DNA from: Thermoanaerobaculia bacterium
GTDB taxonomy: Bacteria > Acidobacteriota > Thermoanaerobaculia > UBA5066 > DATFVB01
Length of the DNA stretch: 58,412 nucleotides
NCBI GenBank assembly: GCA_035717485.1
Contig: DASTIQ010000120.1
Span: 1-58,412 of the forward strand
Direction of reading: 5' to 3'
In this document: positions 1 to 8,938 of the stretch, piece after piece
How the letters are laid out: each line of letters opens with the position of its first letter
How positions within the stretch are numbered: the first letter of the stretch is position 1
Position numbers and translations under genes: made by a program
Notes under the pieces: model-generated
What the model saw: the letters and a program-made list of their open reading frames with translations, nothing else
Database searches by the model: none
What the model was told of the DNA's origin: nothing

Positions 1-884
1 AGGAGCACGCGAAAGAGGAACAGCGCGACCCGCGAAGGGGGCTCCGCGCCTGGCGACGCTCCGCGGAGGCGGCGCGGATCGACGAGGAAGATCGTCAGGA
101 AGAGGGTCTCGATGAGGAGCGCGTCCCACTGGAACGAGAGAAATTCGTTTCCGACCGCCGAAAGCGAGAGATAAAGCGCCCAGCACCCGCCGGCGCAGAC
201 CGCCGGTAGAACGTCGGCGGCCAGCAGGATCGAGAGAAGGGCGCCGGCGGCGCATGCGGCCTGGAGAGCGCCGTTTCCGGCGCCCAGCCAGAAGATCGAC
301 GGAAGTAGGGCGTACGCGCGGCTGCCGAGCTCGCCGCGGGCCGCCGACAGGAGCTCGCCGGCGGGAGCGATTCCGCGAGAGCCGATGAGGCCGTCCACCT
401 GAGACCAGAGGGAGATGAAGGCCGTGAGCGAGATCGCCCCGAGGACACCGATGAAAAGCCGCCGCGAGCGGATGGACGTCGGCGGGCGCGGGTCGGGTCC
501 CCAGACGGCCCGAGTCACCGCGTCCGCGGCTCCCCGGTGCGAGGCGATCCCGCGGTACAACAGATCGGCAGCGGCCGCGAAAGGCGGAAATCGGCGGTAG
601 AGCGCGAGAGGAGTCCCTCGGCCCGGCCGGAGGGCGAGCGCGCGGAACACCGCTTCCGCGCCGAAGAACACGGTTCCGTCCGGGAGGACGAGCCCGACCG
701 CGCGCCGGAAGGCGTCGGCCGGGATCTCCGGGAACCTCGCGTTCGCGGTCTGGAACGGCTCGAACTGCGCCCGGCCGCGGAGGACGCCGCGCCAGCGCGC
801 CACCCAGAAGCGGCAGAAGCCGCAGTCGCCGTCGAACACGACGAGCGGCGTCGGGGGAGGCGTCGCCGTTCGAAGTTCGGCCAT
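1..884 (-). CDS. DCC thiol-disulfide (DUF393) domain fused to lipase maturation factor-like membrane protein (C-terminus outside window)
   Basis: The reading frame opens with ATG at 884 and runs off the left edge after 294 codons. Residues 16-24 read VFDGDCGFC, the Asp-rich CxxC signature of the DCC/DUF393 thioredoxin-like family. From about residue 155 hydrophobic membrane segments begin, including stretches such as SLTAFISLWSQVDGL and a late FLSFQWDALLIETLFL, which resembles the lipase maturation factor (LMF1) membrane region. DUF393 domains fused ahead of LMF-like modules are known in bacteria. It starts 28 nt after the gpmI stop on the same strand, so it is probably co-transcribed with gpmI. 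No clear Shine-Dalgarno is visible. A role in oxidative folding or export of secreted enzymes is inferred from the family only. Confidence 0.75.
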   Translation of the reverse strand, partial: MAELRTATPPPTPLVVFDGDCGFCRFWVARWRGVLRGRAQFEPFQTANARFPEIPADAFRRAVGLVLPDGTVFFGAEAVFRALALRPGRGTPLALYRRFPPFAAAADLLYRGIASHRGAADAVTRAVWGPDPRPPTSIRSRRLFIGVLGAISLTAFISLWSQVDGLIGSRGIAPAGELLSAARGELGSRAYALLPSIFWLGAGNGALQAACAAGALLSILLAADVLPAVCAGGCWALYLSLSAVGNEFLSFQWDALLIETLFLTIFLVDPRRLRGASPGAEPPSRVALFLFRVL

Positions 885-912
885 GATCAGCCGCGCCGGC
901 GCGCCGGAGCGC

Positions 913-2469
913 TCACCCGGAGAAGATCCTCAGATCCCGTCCGGTCATTTCCCGGGGCGCTTCGATCTCCTGGAGTGCGAGAAGGGTCGGCGCGACGTCG
1001 CGGAGCGACCCTCCCGGCGCGAGCCAGAAGCGGCGTCCTCCGGGTGAGGCGACGATCAAGGGAACCGGATTCGTCGTGTGCGCGGTGTGGGGCTCGCCCG
1101 TGGCCGGGTCGATCATCTGTTCGGCGTTTCCGTGATCGCCGGTCATCAGGAGCGCGCCGCCGCGCGCGAGGACCGCGTCGGCGAGACGGCCGAGGCACGC
1201 GTCGAGGCATTCGATCGCGACGATCGTCTCGGCGAGCTTCCCGGTGTGGCCGACCATGTCGGCATTGGCGTAGTTCATGACGATCGCGTCGTGAGCGCCC
1301 GATGCGACCGCTTCGAGCGCTTTTTCCGTGATCTCGGGGGCCGCCATCTCGGGCCGCAGATCGTACGTCGCGACTTTCGCGGAGGGAACGAGGACCCGGC
1401 TCTCGCCGCCGTACTCCTTCTCGACTCCGCCGTTGAAGAAATACGTCACGTGCGCGTACTTCTCGGTCTCGGCGAGGCGGAGGTTCGTCCGGCCCGCCTT
1501 CTCCCAGGCCTCGGCGAGGATTCCCGAGAGGGTCTCGGGAGGGAAGGCGGCGGGAAGGCGGAATTCTTCCTTGTATTCGGTCATGCCGACGTACGCCGGG
1601 AACGCCGCCTCTCCCCGCTCGAACGCGTCGAACGTGCGGGACGTCAGCGCTTCGGTCATCTCTCGAGCGCGATCGGCGCGGTAGTTGAAGAAGACGACCC
1701 CGTCGTCGCTCCGGATCGTGGCGGCCGGCGTTCCGTCCCGCTCGATGACGGTCGGCCGGACGAACTCGTCGGTTTCGCCCGCCTCGGCCGCCATCCGGAG
1801 CGCCTCGTCGGGACCGCTCGCCCGCCGCCCCCGGCCGTGGACGAGCGCGTCGTAAGCGAGTCGCACCCGGTCCCAGCGCTTGTCGCGATCCATCGCGTAG
1901 TAGCGTCCGGAAAGCGTCGCGATCGCGCCGAGGCCCCCCTGCGCGATCTCCTCTTTCAGACGACCCACGTAGGTTCCGGCGGATTCCGGCGGAGTGTCCC
2001 GGCCGTCCAGGAACGCATGCACGAAGACGCGCGGAAGGCGCTCGCGCCGGGCGAACTCGAGAAGCGCGAAGAGGTGCCGCTCGTGGGAATGGACGCCGCC
2101 GTCGGAGAGGAGGCCGAGCAGGTGCAGCGCGCCGCCCCGCGCGCGAATCCCGGCGGAGAGCGCCCGCAGCGCGGAATTCCGGAAGAAGCTTCCATCGCGG
2201 ATCGACAGGTCGATGCGCAGGATGTCCTGCGGCACCATCCGGCCCGCGCCGAGGTTCAGGTGCCCGACCTCGGAATTCCCCATCTGCCCCGCCGGGAGGC
2301 CGACGTCCTCTCCGGAAGCGGAAAGAAGCGCGTACGGAAACTCGCGGACGAGGCGGTCGTAGGCGGGAGTGCGGGCGAGCGCGATCGCGTTCCCCTCGCG
2401 CTCGTCGCGAACGCCCCAGCCGTCGCAGATCACGAGAACGGCGGGGCGAGGCGGCGAAACGCGAGGCAC
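913..2469 (-). CDS. gpmI: 2,3-bisphosphoglycerate-independent phosphoglycerate mutase
   Basis: The 518-aa product interconverts 3- and 2-phosphoglycerate in cytosolic glycolysis/gluconeogenesis. It has the normal iPGM length. The N-terminal VICDGWG supplies a metal-binding Asp, and [15 protein letters not shown] carries the phosphoserine nucleophile. The phosphotransferase part continues with [10 protein letters not shown]-like [10 protein letters not shown] and [10 protein letters not shown] near the C-terminus. The GTG start at 2469 has no Shine-Dalgarno but lies 7 nt after an AATAAT hexamer, which fits a leaderless transcript. It is divergent from the tkt operon across 55 bp and followed by the DCC/LMF gene. 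Confidence 0.96.
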   Translation of the reverse strand: MPRVSPPRPAVLVICDGWGVRDEREGNAIALARTPAYDRLVREFPYALLSASGEDVGLPAGQMGNSEVGHLNLGAGRMVPQDILRIDLSIRDGSFFRNSALRALSAGIRARGGALHLLGLLSDGGVHSHERHLFALLEFARRERLPRVFVHAFLDGRDTPPESAGTYVGRLKEEIAQGGLGAIATLSGRYYAMDRDKRWDRVRLAYDALVHGRGRRASGPDEALRMAAEAGETDEFVRPTVIERDGTPAATIRSDDGVVFFNYRADRAREMTEALTSRTFDAFERGEAAFPAYVGMTEYKEEFRLPAAFPPETLSGILAEAWEKAGRTNLRLAETEKYAHVTYFFNGGVEKEYGGESRVLVPSAKVATYDLRPEMAAPEITEKALEAVASGAHDAIVMNYANADMVGHTGKLAETIVAIECLDACLGRLADAVLARGGALLMTGDHGNAEQMIDPATGEPHTAHTTNPVPLIVASPGGRRFWLAPGGSLRDVAPTLLALQEIEAPREMTGRDLRIFSG

Positions 2470-2476
2470 GACCGAG

Positions 2477-2482
2477 ATTATT
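2477..2482 (-). promoter_or_regulatory. Putative -10 element of gpmI (leaderless)
   Basis: On the minus strand AATAAT lies 7 nt before the GTG start of gpmI, inside the AT-rich 55-bp divergent gap with tkt. No convincing -35 box is visible. The spacing predicts transcription starting at or next to the start codon. Confidence 0.45.
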
Positions 2483-2524
2483 CAGAATTCGCTCCATTTT
2501 GGAATTGTTTTCGCATGTGATTAC

Positions 2525-4720
2525 ATGAGCCCGATCAGAGGAGGTCCGGTGAGCTCTGTGTCCAGGAAGAATCCCCCCGCGCCGGCCGAGGACCTCGATC
2601 GGCTCTGCATCGACACCGTTCGCACACTCTCGATGGATGCGGTCCAGAAGGCGGACTCCGGCCATCCGGGGACGCCGATGGCTCTCGCGCCCGCGGCGTA
2701 CGTGCTCTGGAGCCGCATCCTCCGATACGACCCGAAGGATCCGCTGTGGCCCGACCGCGACCGGTTCGTCCTTTCGTGCGGGCACGCCTCGATGCTGCTG
2801 TATTCGGTGCTCTTCCTCACCGGATACGCCGTCACCCTGGAGGACATCGAGAACTTCCGGCAGCTGGGCTCGAAGACGCCGGGCCACCCGGAACGCGGCA
2901 TGACGCCCGGCGTGGAGGTCACGACGGGACCGCTCGGGCAGGGCTTCGGGAATGCCGTCGGGATGGCGATCGCCGAACGGCTCCTCGCGAAGAGGTTCAA
3001 CCGTCCCGGGCACGCGGTCGTCGACCACCGGACGTGGGGATTCTGCAGCGACGGCGACATCATGGAGGGAGTCTCTTCCGAAGCCGCGTCCATCGCGGGC
3101 CATCTGCGGCTCGGGAAACTGAACCTCCTGTACGACGACAACCACATCACGATCGAGGGGAATACGTCCCTCGCCTTCGACGAGGACGTGCAGGGGCGCT
3201 TCGAGGCGTACGGCTGGCACGTGCTCCGGGTCGAGGACGCGAACGACCGCGCCGCGCTCGAGGCCGCCTACCGGCAAGCCGCCGCCGAGATGGGGCGCCC
3301 CTCGCTCATCATCTGCCGTTCCCACATCGGATATCCGTCGCCGCACAAGACCGACAGCGCGGAGGCCCACGGCTCTCCGCTCGGTGAGGACGAGGTCCGG
3401 GAGACGAAGGAGATCCTCGGGTGGGACCCGAACGCTCATTTCGCGGTGCCCCCCGAGGCGCTTTCCCGGTGGCGGGAAGCGGGAAGGAAGAGCGCCGAAC
3501 ACCACGCGGGGTGGAAGCGCCGCTTCGACGCGTACGCGAAGGCGTTTCCCGGTCTCGCGCGGGAATTCCAGGACGCGATGGCCGGCAAGCTCCCGGCCGG
3601 CTGGGACGCGGACGTCCCGGCCTTCCGGCCCGAGGATGCGAAGAAAGGGCAGCTCGCGACGCGGAAGGCCTCCGGCAAGGTCCTGAACGCCATCGCGAAG
3701 CGCTATCCCGCTCTCGCCGGCGGCTCCGCGGACCTGGCGCCCTCCACCGACACGCTGATCGAGGGCGAGCCGGACTTCGAGAAGGAGTCCACCGGCCGCA
3801 ACTTCCACTGGGGGATCCGCGAGCACGCGATGGGGGCGGCGCTCAACGGCATGGCGGCCCACGGCGGTATCCGCCCGTTCGGCGCGACGTTCTTCATCTT
3901 CTCCGACTACATGCGGCCTTCGGTGCGGCTCGCCTCGCTTTCCGAGCTCCCCGTCATCTACGTCTGGACGCACGATTCGATCGGACTCGGCGAGGACGGC
4001 CCGACGCACCAGCCGATCGAGCACCTGGCCTCCTTTCGCGCGATGCCCGGAATCGTCCTGATTCGCCCGGCGGACGCGAACGAGACGGCGCAGGCGTGGA
4101 AGGCGGCGATCGCCCACACGGAGGGGCCCGTCGGGCTCGTGCTCACCCGGCAGGGCGTTCCCGTGCTCGATCCGGCGAAGTACGGCGCCGCGATGCGCGT
4201 CGATCGCGGAGGCTACGTGCTTTCCGAGGCGTCCGGCGGCCGTCCCGCGGTGATCCTGATCGCATCCGGCTCGGAGGTCTCGGTCGCGCTCGAGGCCCGG
4301 GAGCTCCTTTCGAAGAAGAAGATTCCGGCTCGCGTCGTCTCGATGCCGTCGACGTGGCTTTTCGACCGGCAGCCGCGGGCGTACCGCGAGCAGGTCCTCC
4401 CGCCGTCGATCGCCGCCCGCGTCTCGGTCGAGGCGGGGACGACGTTCGGATGGGCGAAGTACGTCGGTCCGCGCGGGATCGCGATCGGGATCGATCGCTT
4501 CGGATCGTCGGCCCCCGGCCCGACGAACATGAAGGAGGCGGGATTCACTCCGGAGCATGTCGCTCGCGAGGCCGCCCGGCTCGTCGCCCGCCTCGACGCC
4601 GCCCGGCCCGCCGGGAAGAAGAAACCCGCTCGGGCGTCCCGGTCGCGGAAGGCCGCCGGCGCCCGCCGTGGACCATCGACCCGCAGACGGCCGGCGCGGC
4701 CGGCGAGGAAGAAGAGATGA
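2525..4720 (+). CDS. tkt: Transketolase with basic C-terminal tail
   Basis: Thiamine-diphosphate enzyme that moves two-carbon ketol units between sugar phosphates in the non-oxidative pentose phosphate pathway. The product (731 aa) has the transketolase N-terminus [13 protein letters not shown], the ThDP/Mg motif CSDGDIMEG, the central [16 protein letters not shown] and the C-terminal domain. About 40 extra residues at the end are Lys/Arg/Ala-rich ([13 protein letters not shown] onward), not part of the usual fold. ATG 2525 is taken as start; in-frame GTGs at 2549 and 2558 follow a GAGGAGG stretch at 2538-2544 and could be the true start. Its stop overlaps the rpiB ATG (ATGA). First gene of the sugar-phosphate operon. 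Confidence 0.95.
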   Translation: MSPIRGGPVSSVSRKNPPAPAEDLDRLCIDTVRTLSMDAVQKADSGHPGTPMALAPAAYVLWSRILRYDPKDPLWPDRDRFVLSCGHASMLLYSVLFLTGYAVTLEDIENFRQLGSKTPGHPERGMTPGVEVTTGPLGQGFGNAVGMAIAERLLAKRFNRPGHAVVDHRTWGFCSDGDIMEGVSSEAASIAGHLRLGKLNLLYDDNHITIEGNTSLAFDEDVQGRFEAYGWHVLRVEDANDRAALEAAYRQAAAEMGRPSLIICRSHIGYPSPHKTDSAEAHGSPLGEDEVRETKEILGWDPNAHFAVPPEALSRWREAGRKSAEHHAGWKRRFDAYAKAFPGLAREFQDAMAGKLPAGWDADVPAFRPEDAKKGQLATRKASGKVLNAIAKRYPALAGGSADLAPSTDTLIEGEPDFEKESTGRNFHWGIREHAMGAALNGMAAHGGIRPFGATFFIFSDYMRPSVRLASLSELPVIYVWTHDSIGLGEDGPTHQPIEHLASFRAMPGIVLIRPADANETAQAWKAAIAHTEGPVGLVLTRQGVPVLDPAKYGAAMRVDRGGYVLSEASGGRPAVILIASGSEVSVALEARELLSKKKIPARVVSMPSTWLFDRQPRAYREQVLPPSIAARVSVEAGTTFGWAKYVGPRGIAIGIDRFGSSAPGPTNMKEAGFTPEHVAREAARLVARLDAARPAGKKKPARASRSRKAAGARRGPSTRRRPARPARKKR

Positions 4721-5202
4721 AAGTGGCGTTCGGATGCGATCACGCCGGGTTCGAGCTGAAGCGCGAGCTCCTCGCCTGGGCCGAATCCGCGGGGCATCGC
4801 GTCGTCGATCTCGGGAACACGAGCCTCGACCCCGCCGACGACTATCCCGATTTCGCGCGCGCCGTCGCGGTCGCCGTCTCGCGGGGAGAGGCGGAGCGCG
4901 GGATCGTCGTGTGCGGCTCGGGCGTGGGGGCGTCGATCGCGGTCAACAAGGTTCCGGGCGCGCGGGGAGCCGTCTGCCACGACACCTTCTCGGCCCACCA
5001 GGGAGTCGAGGACGACGACGCGAACATCCTGACGCTCGGCGCGAGGGTGATCGGCGGATCGCTCGCCCGGGAAGTGGCGGCGGCGTTCCTGAATGCCCGC
5101 TATTCGGGAGCCGAGCGGCACGCGCGTCGGCTGGAGAAGGTCAAGCAGATCGAGCTCGACGCCCGGACCGGCGTCTTCGAATTTCCGGAGGTGAAGAGAT
5201 GA
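4717..5202 (+). CDS. rpiB: Ribose-5-phosphate isomerase B
   Basis: The 161-aa product converts ribulose-5-phosphate to ribose-5-phosphate. It has the RpiB/LacAB opening [10 protein letters not shown], the catalytic cysteine loop [15 protein letters not shown] and the phosphate/acid-base histidines in [10 protein letters not shown]. Length is normal to slightly long for RpiB. It overlaps tkt upstream by ATGA and tal downstream by ATGA, so it is translationally coupled inside the pentose phosphate operon. Confidence 0.95.
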   Translation: MKVAFGCDHAGFELKRELLAWAESAGHRVVDLGNTSLDPADDYPDFARAVAVAVSRGEAERGIVVCGSGVGASIAVNKVPGARGAVCHDTFSAHQGVEDDDANILTLGARVIGGSLAREVAAAFLNARYSGAERHARRLEKVKQIELDARTGVFEFPEVKR

Positions 5203-6356
5203 GCGACGCCCGGAACTCCCTTTTCCGGCTGAAGGACTACGGCGTCTCGGTGTGGTGCGACGAGCTCTCGCGGGACATGATCCGCGGAGGCGAGCTGAAG
5301 AGGCTGATCGACGAGAAGGCGGTCGTCGGGGTGACGTCGAACCCGTCGATCTTCCAGAAGGCGCTTTCGGAGGGAAACGCCTACGACGCGGACATCGAGA
5401 AGCTCGTCGCGGCGGGCAAATCGACCCCGGAGGTGTTCGACGCGCTCGCGGTCCAGGACATCCGGGAAGCCTGCGGCGTGCTCCGTCCCGTCTACGACGC
5501 GACCGAGGGCGAGGACGGGTACGTGTCGATCGAGGTGCTCCCGTCGCTCGCCGGAGACACCGAAGGAACGATCGCGGAGGCGACCCGGTATCACCGGGAG
5601 ATCGCCCAGCCGAACCTGATGGTCAAGATCCCGGCGACTCCGGCCGGCATTCCCGCGATTCGCCGGATGATCGCGGGCGGGAAGTCGATCAACATCACCC
5701 TGATCTTCTCCGTCGACCGCTACGCCGAAGTCGCGGAGGCCTACCTCGCCGGCCTCGAGGAGTTCGTCCGCCAGGGCGGCGATCCGCGGCCGGTCGCGTC
5801 CGTCGCGTCGTTCTTCGTCTCGCGGATCGACACCGAGACCGACAAGCGGATCGACGCCGAGCTCGCCTCGGAAAAGGATCCGGAGCGGCGGCGGCGCCTC
5901 GAATCGCTGAAGGGCCGGATCGCGGTCGCCAACGCGAAGCTCGCCTTCGCGAAATTCCGGAAGATCTTCTCGGGGCCGCGGTGGGAAGCCCTCGCGTCGA
6001 AGGGCGCGCGGACGCAGCGCTGCCTCTGGGCATCGACGTCGACGAAGAACAAGGCCTACTCCGACATCCTCTACGTCCAGGAGCTGGTCGGCGGTCCCAC
6101 GGTGAACACGATGCCGATCAAGACCATGGACGCTTATCTCGACCACGGCCGGCCCGAGGAGACGCTGACGCGGGGCGTCGAGGAAGCGCGGCGCGACGTC
6201 GCGGCGCTCGCGGAGTTCGGCATCGATTACCACGACATCACCGACAACTTCTCGGAGAGCGACGGAGTCCGGAAGTTCGAGGACTCGTACCGGGAGCTCC
6301 TGGCGGGGCTCGAATCCAAGCGACGGCAGGACGCGGGCGTCGCGGCGCGCCGGTGA
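5199..6356 (+). CDS. tal: Transaldolase
   Basis: The 385-aa product transfers a three-carbon dihydroxyacetone unit between sugar phosphates. The N-terminus has VTSNPSIFQKAL, the Schiff-base lysine lies in LMVKIPATPAG, and NITLIFSVDRY and GPTVNTMP complete the transaldolase barrel. The Tal subtype resembles the transaldolase half of known bifunctional transaldolase/glucose-6-phosphate isomerases, and here the isomerase is the next, overlapping gene. It starts with ATG overlapping the rpiB stop; its TGA overlaps the GTG of pgi. Confidence 0.94.
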   Translation: MSDARNSLFRLKDYGVSVWCDELSRDMIRGGELKRLIDEKAVVGVTSNPSIFQKALSEGNAYDADIEKLVAAGKSTPEVFDALAVQDIREACGVLRPVYDATEGEDGYVSIEVLPSLAGDTEGTIAEATRYHREIAQPNLMVKIPATPAGIPAIRRMIAGGKSINITLIFSVDRYAEVAEAYLAGLEEFVRQGGDPRPVASVASFFVSRIDTETDKRIDAELASEKDPERRRRLESLKGRIAVANAKLAFAKFRKIFSGPRWEALASKGARTQRCLWASTSTKNKAYSDILYVQELVGGPTVNTMPIKTMDAYLDHGRPEETLTRGVEEARRDVAALAEFGIDYHDITDNFSESDGVRKFEDSYRELLAGLESKRRQDAGVAARR

Positions 6357-8047
6357 AGCGCGCGCCCGGCCGCGACTGGGCCCGGCTGGGACCGGCCGCG
6401 AGCGCCGTCCGGGAGTCCGCCGAGCGCCTCGCGCGCGAAGAGTTCGTGGACCGCGTCTGGCGGCGCGATCCGTTCCTCTGGAAGTCCGACGAGAAGCACC
6501 GGGAGATCATCGAGAACGCCCTCGGCTGGCTCGATGCGCCGTCCGAAATGCTCCGCCGGGCGACGGAGCTCGAAGAGTGGGCCATCCACGCCCGCCGCGG
6601 GAGGCGTTTCGTCGTCCTCTGCGGAATGGGCGGTTCTTCGCTCGCGCCGGAGGTCTTCGGGCGCGTGCTCGGCCGGCCCGACGCTCCCGAGCTCATCGTC
6701 CTCGACTCGACGTCCCCGGAACAGGTCCGGGACGCGTCGGAGCGCATCGATCTCGACGCGACGCTCTTCCTGATCTCGTCGAAGTCGGGCGGGACGCTCG
6801 AGACGATCTCGCAGTTCCGGTATTTCCACGACCAGGCGCTCCGCCGCTCCGGGCCTCCGGAGCGCGCCGGCGAGCAGTTCGTCGCGATCACGGATTCCGG
6901 CTCGCCGCTCGAAAAGCTCGCGATCGAGCACCGGTTCGCCGAAGTCTTCGAGAACCTGCCCGGGATCGGAGGACGCTACTCGGCGCTCTCGTACTTCGGC
7001 CTGGTCCCCGCGGCGCTCTGCGGCGTCGACCTGCCGCGCCTCCTCGAGCGGGCGGACGAGGCGGCGCAGGCGTGCCGCACGCCGGGCCTCCGCAATCCGG
7101 GGCTCTCTCTCGGCGCGGCGCTCGGCCGCCTCGCGCGAGACGGGCGGGACAAGGCGACGATCGTGTGCTCCGCGGCGATCGCGCCGTTCGGCGCATGGCT
7201 CGAGCAGCTCGTCGCCGAATCGACCGGGAAGGAAGGCACCGGCGTCGTGCCGATCGACGGCGAGCCGACCGGCTGGCCCGAGGACTACTCGTCCGACCGG
7301 TTCTTTCTCTACGAGAGGCTCGACGGAGCGGAGGGCGCGGGGGAAGCGGACGAGAAGCTCGACCGCCTGGCGCAGGAGGGGCATCCGGTCCGCGTCCGCG
7401 CGTGGCGCGACCGGTACGATCTCGGGGCGCGGATGTTCGTCTGGGAATTCGCGGTCGCGGCCGCGGGCGCGGTGCTCGGGATCGATCCGTTCGACCAGCC
7501 GAACGTGCAGGAATCGAAGGACAACACGAACGCCGTGCTCGCCGGGTTCGGGAAGACGAAGTCCCTCCCGAGGGAGCGCGGCCGGCGCGCTGCCGGTGGC
7601 GTGTCGCTCCACGGCGAGACCCTCGAGCGGCTCCTCGGGGAAGCGCGTCCGGGCCGCGACTACCTGGCTCTGCAGGCGTACGTGGACCGGAGCCCGCGCA
7701 ACGAGGAGACGCTCCTCCGGCTCCGGCGCGATCTCCGGAACCGGATTCGATGCGCGACGACGGTCGGGTTCGGACCGCGGTTCCTCCATTCGACGGGCCA
7801 GCTCCACAAGGGAGGACCGAAGGAGGGGGTGTTCCTGCAGTTCGTCGATCCCGGCGAGGGGGACGTCCCGATCCCCGGCTCCGACTTCGGCTTCGCGACG
7901 TTTCTCGAGGCGCAGGCGATCGGCGACGAGAAGGCTCTCCGGAGCCGCGGCCTGCCTTTTTCGGGCGCCTCCGCTTCGGGGCCGTCGGCGGACGCGCTCT
8001 CCGCCTGGGCCGATCGCGTCCGGTCGGCGCTGGAGGGGCGGAAATGA
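6353..8047 (+). CDS. pgi: Glucose-6-phosphate isomerase (SIS-domain type)
   Basis: The 564-aa product should interconvert glucose- and fructose-6-phosphate, linking glycolysis with zwf downstream. Visible landmarks are GMGGSSLAPEVFG and SSKSGGTLETI (sugar-phosphate binding in the SIS fold) and the late HSTGQLHKGGPKEGVF around the catalytic Lys. The sequence type matches the C-terminal half of Tal-Pgi fusion enzymes rather than the classical Pgi. GTG start at 6353 overlaps the tal stop (GTGA), and the stop overlaps the ATG of gnd (ATGA). Tal plus Pgi total 949 residues, close to the fused form. Confidence 0.9.
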   Translation: MKRAPGRDWARLGPAASAVRESAERLAREEFVDRVWRRDPFLWKSDEKHREIIENALGWLDAPSEMLRRATELEEWAIHARRGRRFVVLCGMGGSSLAPEVFGRVLGRPDAPELIVLDSTSPEQVRDASERIDLDATLFLISSKSGGTLETISQFRYFHDQALRRSGPPERAGEQFVAITDSGSPLEKLAIEHRFAEVFENLPGIGGRYSALSYFGLVPAALCGVDLPRLLERADEAAQACRTPGLRNPGLSLGAALGRLARDGRDKATIVCSAAIAPFGAWLEQLVAESTGKEGTGVVPIDGEPTGWPEDYSSDRFFLYERLDGAEGAGEADEKLDRLAQEGHPVRVRAWRDRYDLGARMFVWEFAVAAAGAVLGIDPFDQPNVQESKDNTNAVLAGFGKTKSLPRERGRRAAGGVSLHGETLERLLGEARPGRDYLALQAYVDRSPRNEETLLRLRRDLRNRIRCATTVGFGPRFLHSTGQLHKGGPKEGVFLQFVDPGEGDVPIPGSDFGFATFLEAQAIGDEKALRSRGLPFSGASASGPSADALSAWADRVRSALEGRK

Positions 8048-8937
8048 AGATCGGCATGATCGGGCTCGGCCGCATGGGCGCCAACATGACGAAGCGGCTG
8101 ACCCGGGGCGGTCACGAGGTCGTCGCGTATTCGAGGGGAGACGCCGAGGGAGCCGCGCGGGACGCCGGGGCGCAATGGGCGGCCTCTCCGCAGGCGCTCG
8201 CGCGGTCGCTGCCGAAGCCGGCCGTCGTCTGGCTCATGATCCCGGCCGGTCCGCCGGTCGACGAGACGATCGCCGCCCTCCGCCCGGGGCTCGCCGCAGG
8301 CGACGTCGTGGTCGACGGCGGGAATTCCTACTACCGCGACTCGATGCGCCGCGCCACGGAGCTCGCGAGCGCGGGCGTGTTCTTTCTCGACGCCGGGACG
8401 TCCGGCGGCGTCTGGGGACTGGAGAACGGCTATTGCCTGATGGTCGGGGGAGACGCGGGAGCAGTCGAGCGGGTCCGGCCGATCTTCGAGACGCTCGCGC
8501 CCGAGAACGGTTTCGCGCGGGTCGGCGCCTCCGGAGCGGGGCACTACGTCAAGATGGTCCACAACGGAATCGAATACGCGATGCTCCAGTCGCTCGGGGA
8601 GGGATTCGAAATCCTGAACGCGTCCGATTTCTCGCTCGATCTTCCGCAGATCGCCGGCATCTGGAGATATGGCTCCGTCGTCCGATCGTGGCTCCTCGAC
8701 CTGCTCACGGACGCCCTCGGGAAGGATCCGAAGCTCGAGCACATCCGGGGCTGGGTGGATGACTCCGGCGAGGGCCGCTGGACCCTCAAGGAAGCGATCG
8801 ATCATGCCGTTCCCGCTCCCGCGCTGGCGGATGCTCTCTTCGCCCGGTTCCGCTCGCGGCAGGCGGATTCGTTCTCGGCGCGCGCAATCGCGGCTCTTCG
8901 GAACGAATTCGGCGGCCACGCGGTGAAGAAGTCGTGA
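8044..8937 (+). CDS. gnd: 6-phosphogluconate dehydrogenase, decarboxylating, short type
   Basis: The 297-aa product oxidatively decarboxylates 6-phosphogluconate to ribulose-5-phosphate. The Rossmann start is MIGLGRMGANM, followed by VVDGGNSYYRD and the catalytic GAGHYVKMVHNGIEY with its Lys and His-Asn pair, then GWVDDSGEGRWT. At about 300 aa it belongs to the short class rather than the 470-aa enteric type. The start overlaps the pgi stop (ATGA); the zwf frame begins 1 nt after its stop. Confidence 0.94.
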   Translation: MKIGMIGLGRMGANMTKRLTRGGHEVVAYSRGDAEGAARDAGAQWAASPQALARSLPKPAVVWLMIPAGPPVDETIAALRPGLAAGDVVVDGGNSYYRDSMRRATELASAGVFFLDAGTSGGVWGLENGYCLMVGGDAGAVERVRPIFETLAPENGFARVGASGAGHYVKMVHNGIEYAMLQSLGEGFEILNASDFSLDLPQIAGIWRYGSVVRSWLLDLLTDALGKDPKLEHIRGWVDDSGEGRWTLKEAIDHAVPAPALADALFARFRSRQADSFSARAIAALRNEFGGHAVKKS

Positions 8938-8938
8938 C

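Noticed and set aside
887-4558. Long minus-strand frame overlapping gpmI and tkt
   Set aside because: Arg/Asp/Gly-rich composition typical of antisense GC-rich codons; it contains no coherent domain and overlaps two certain genes.
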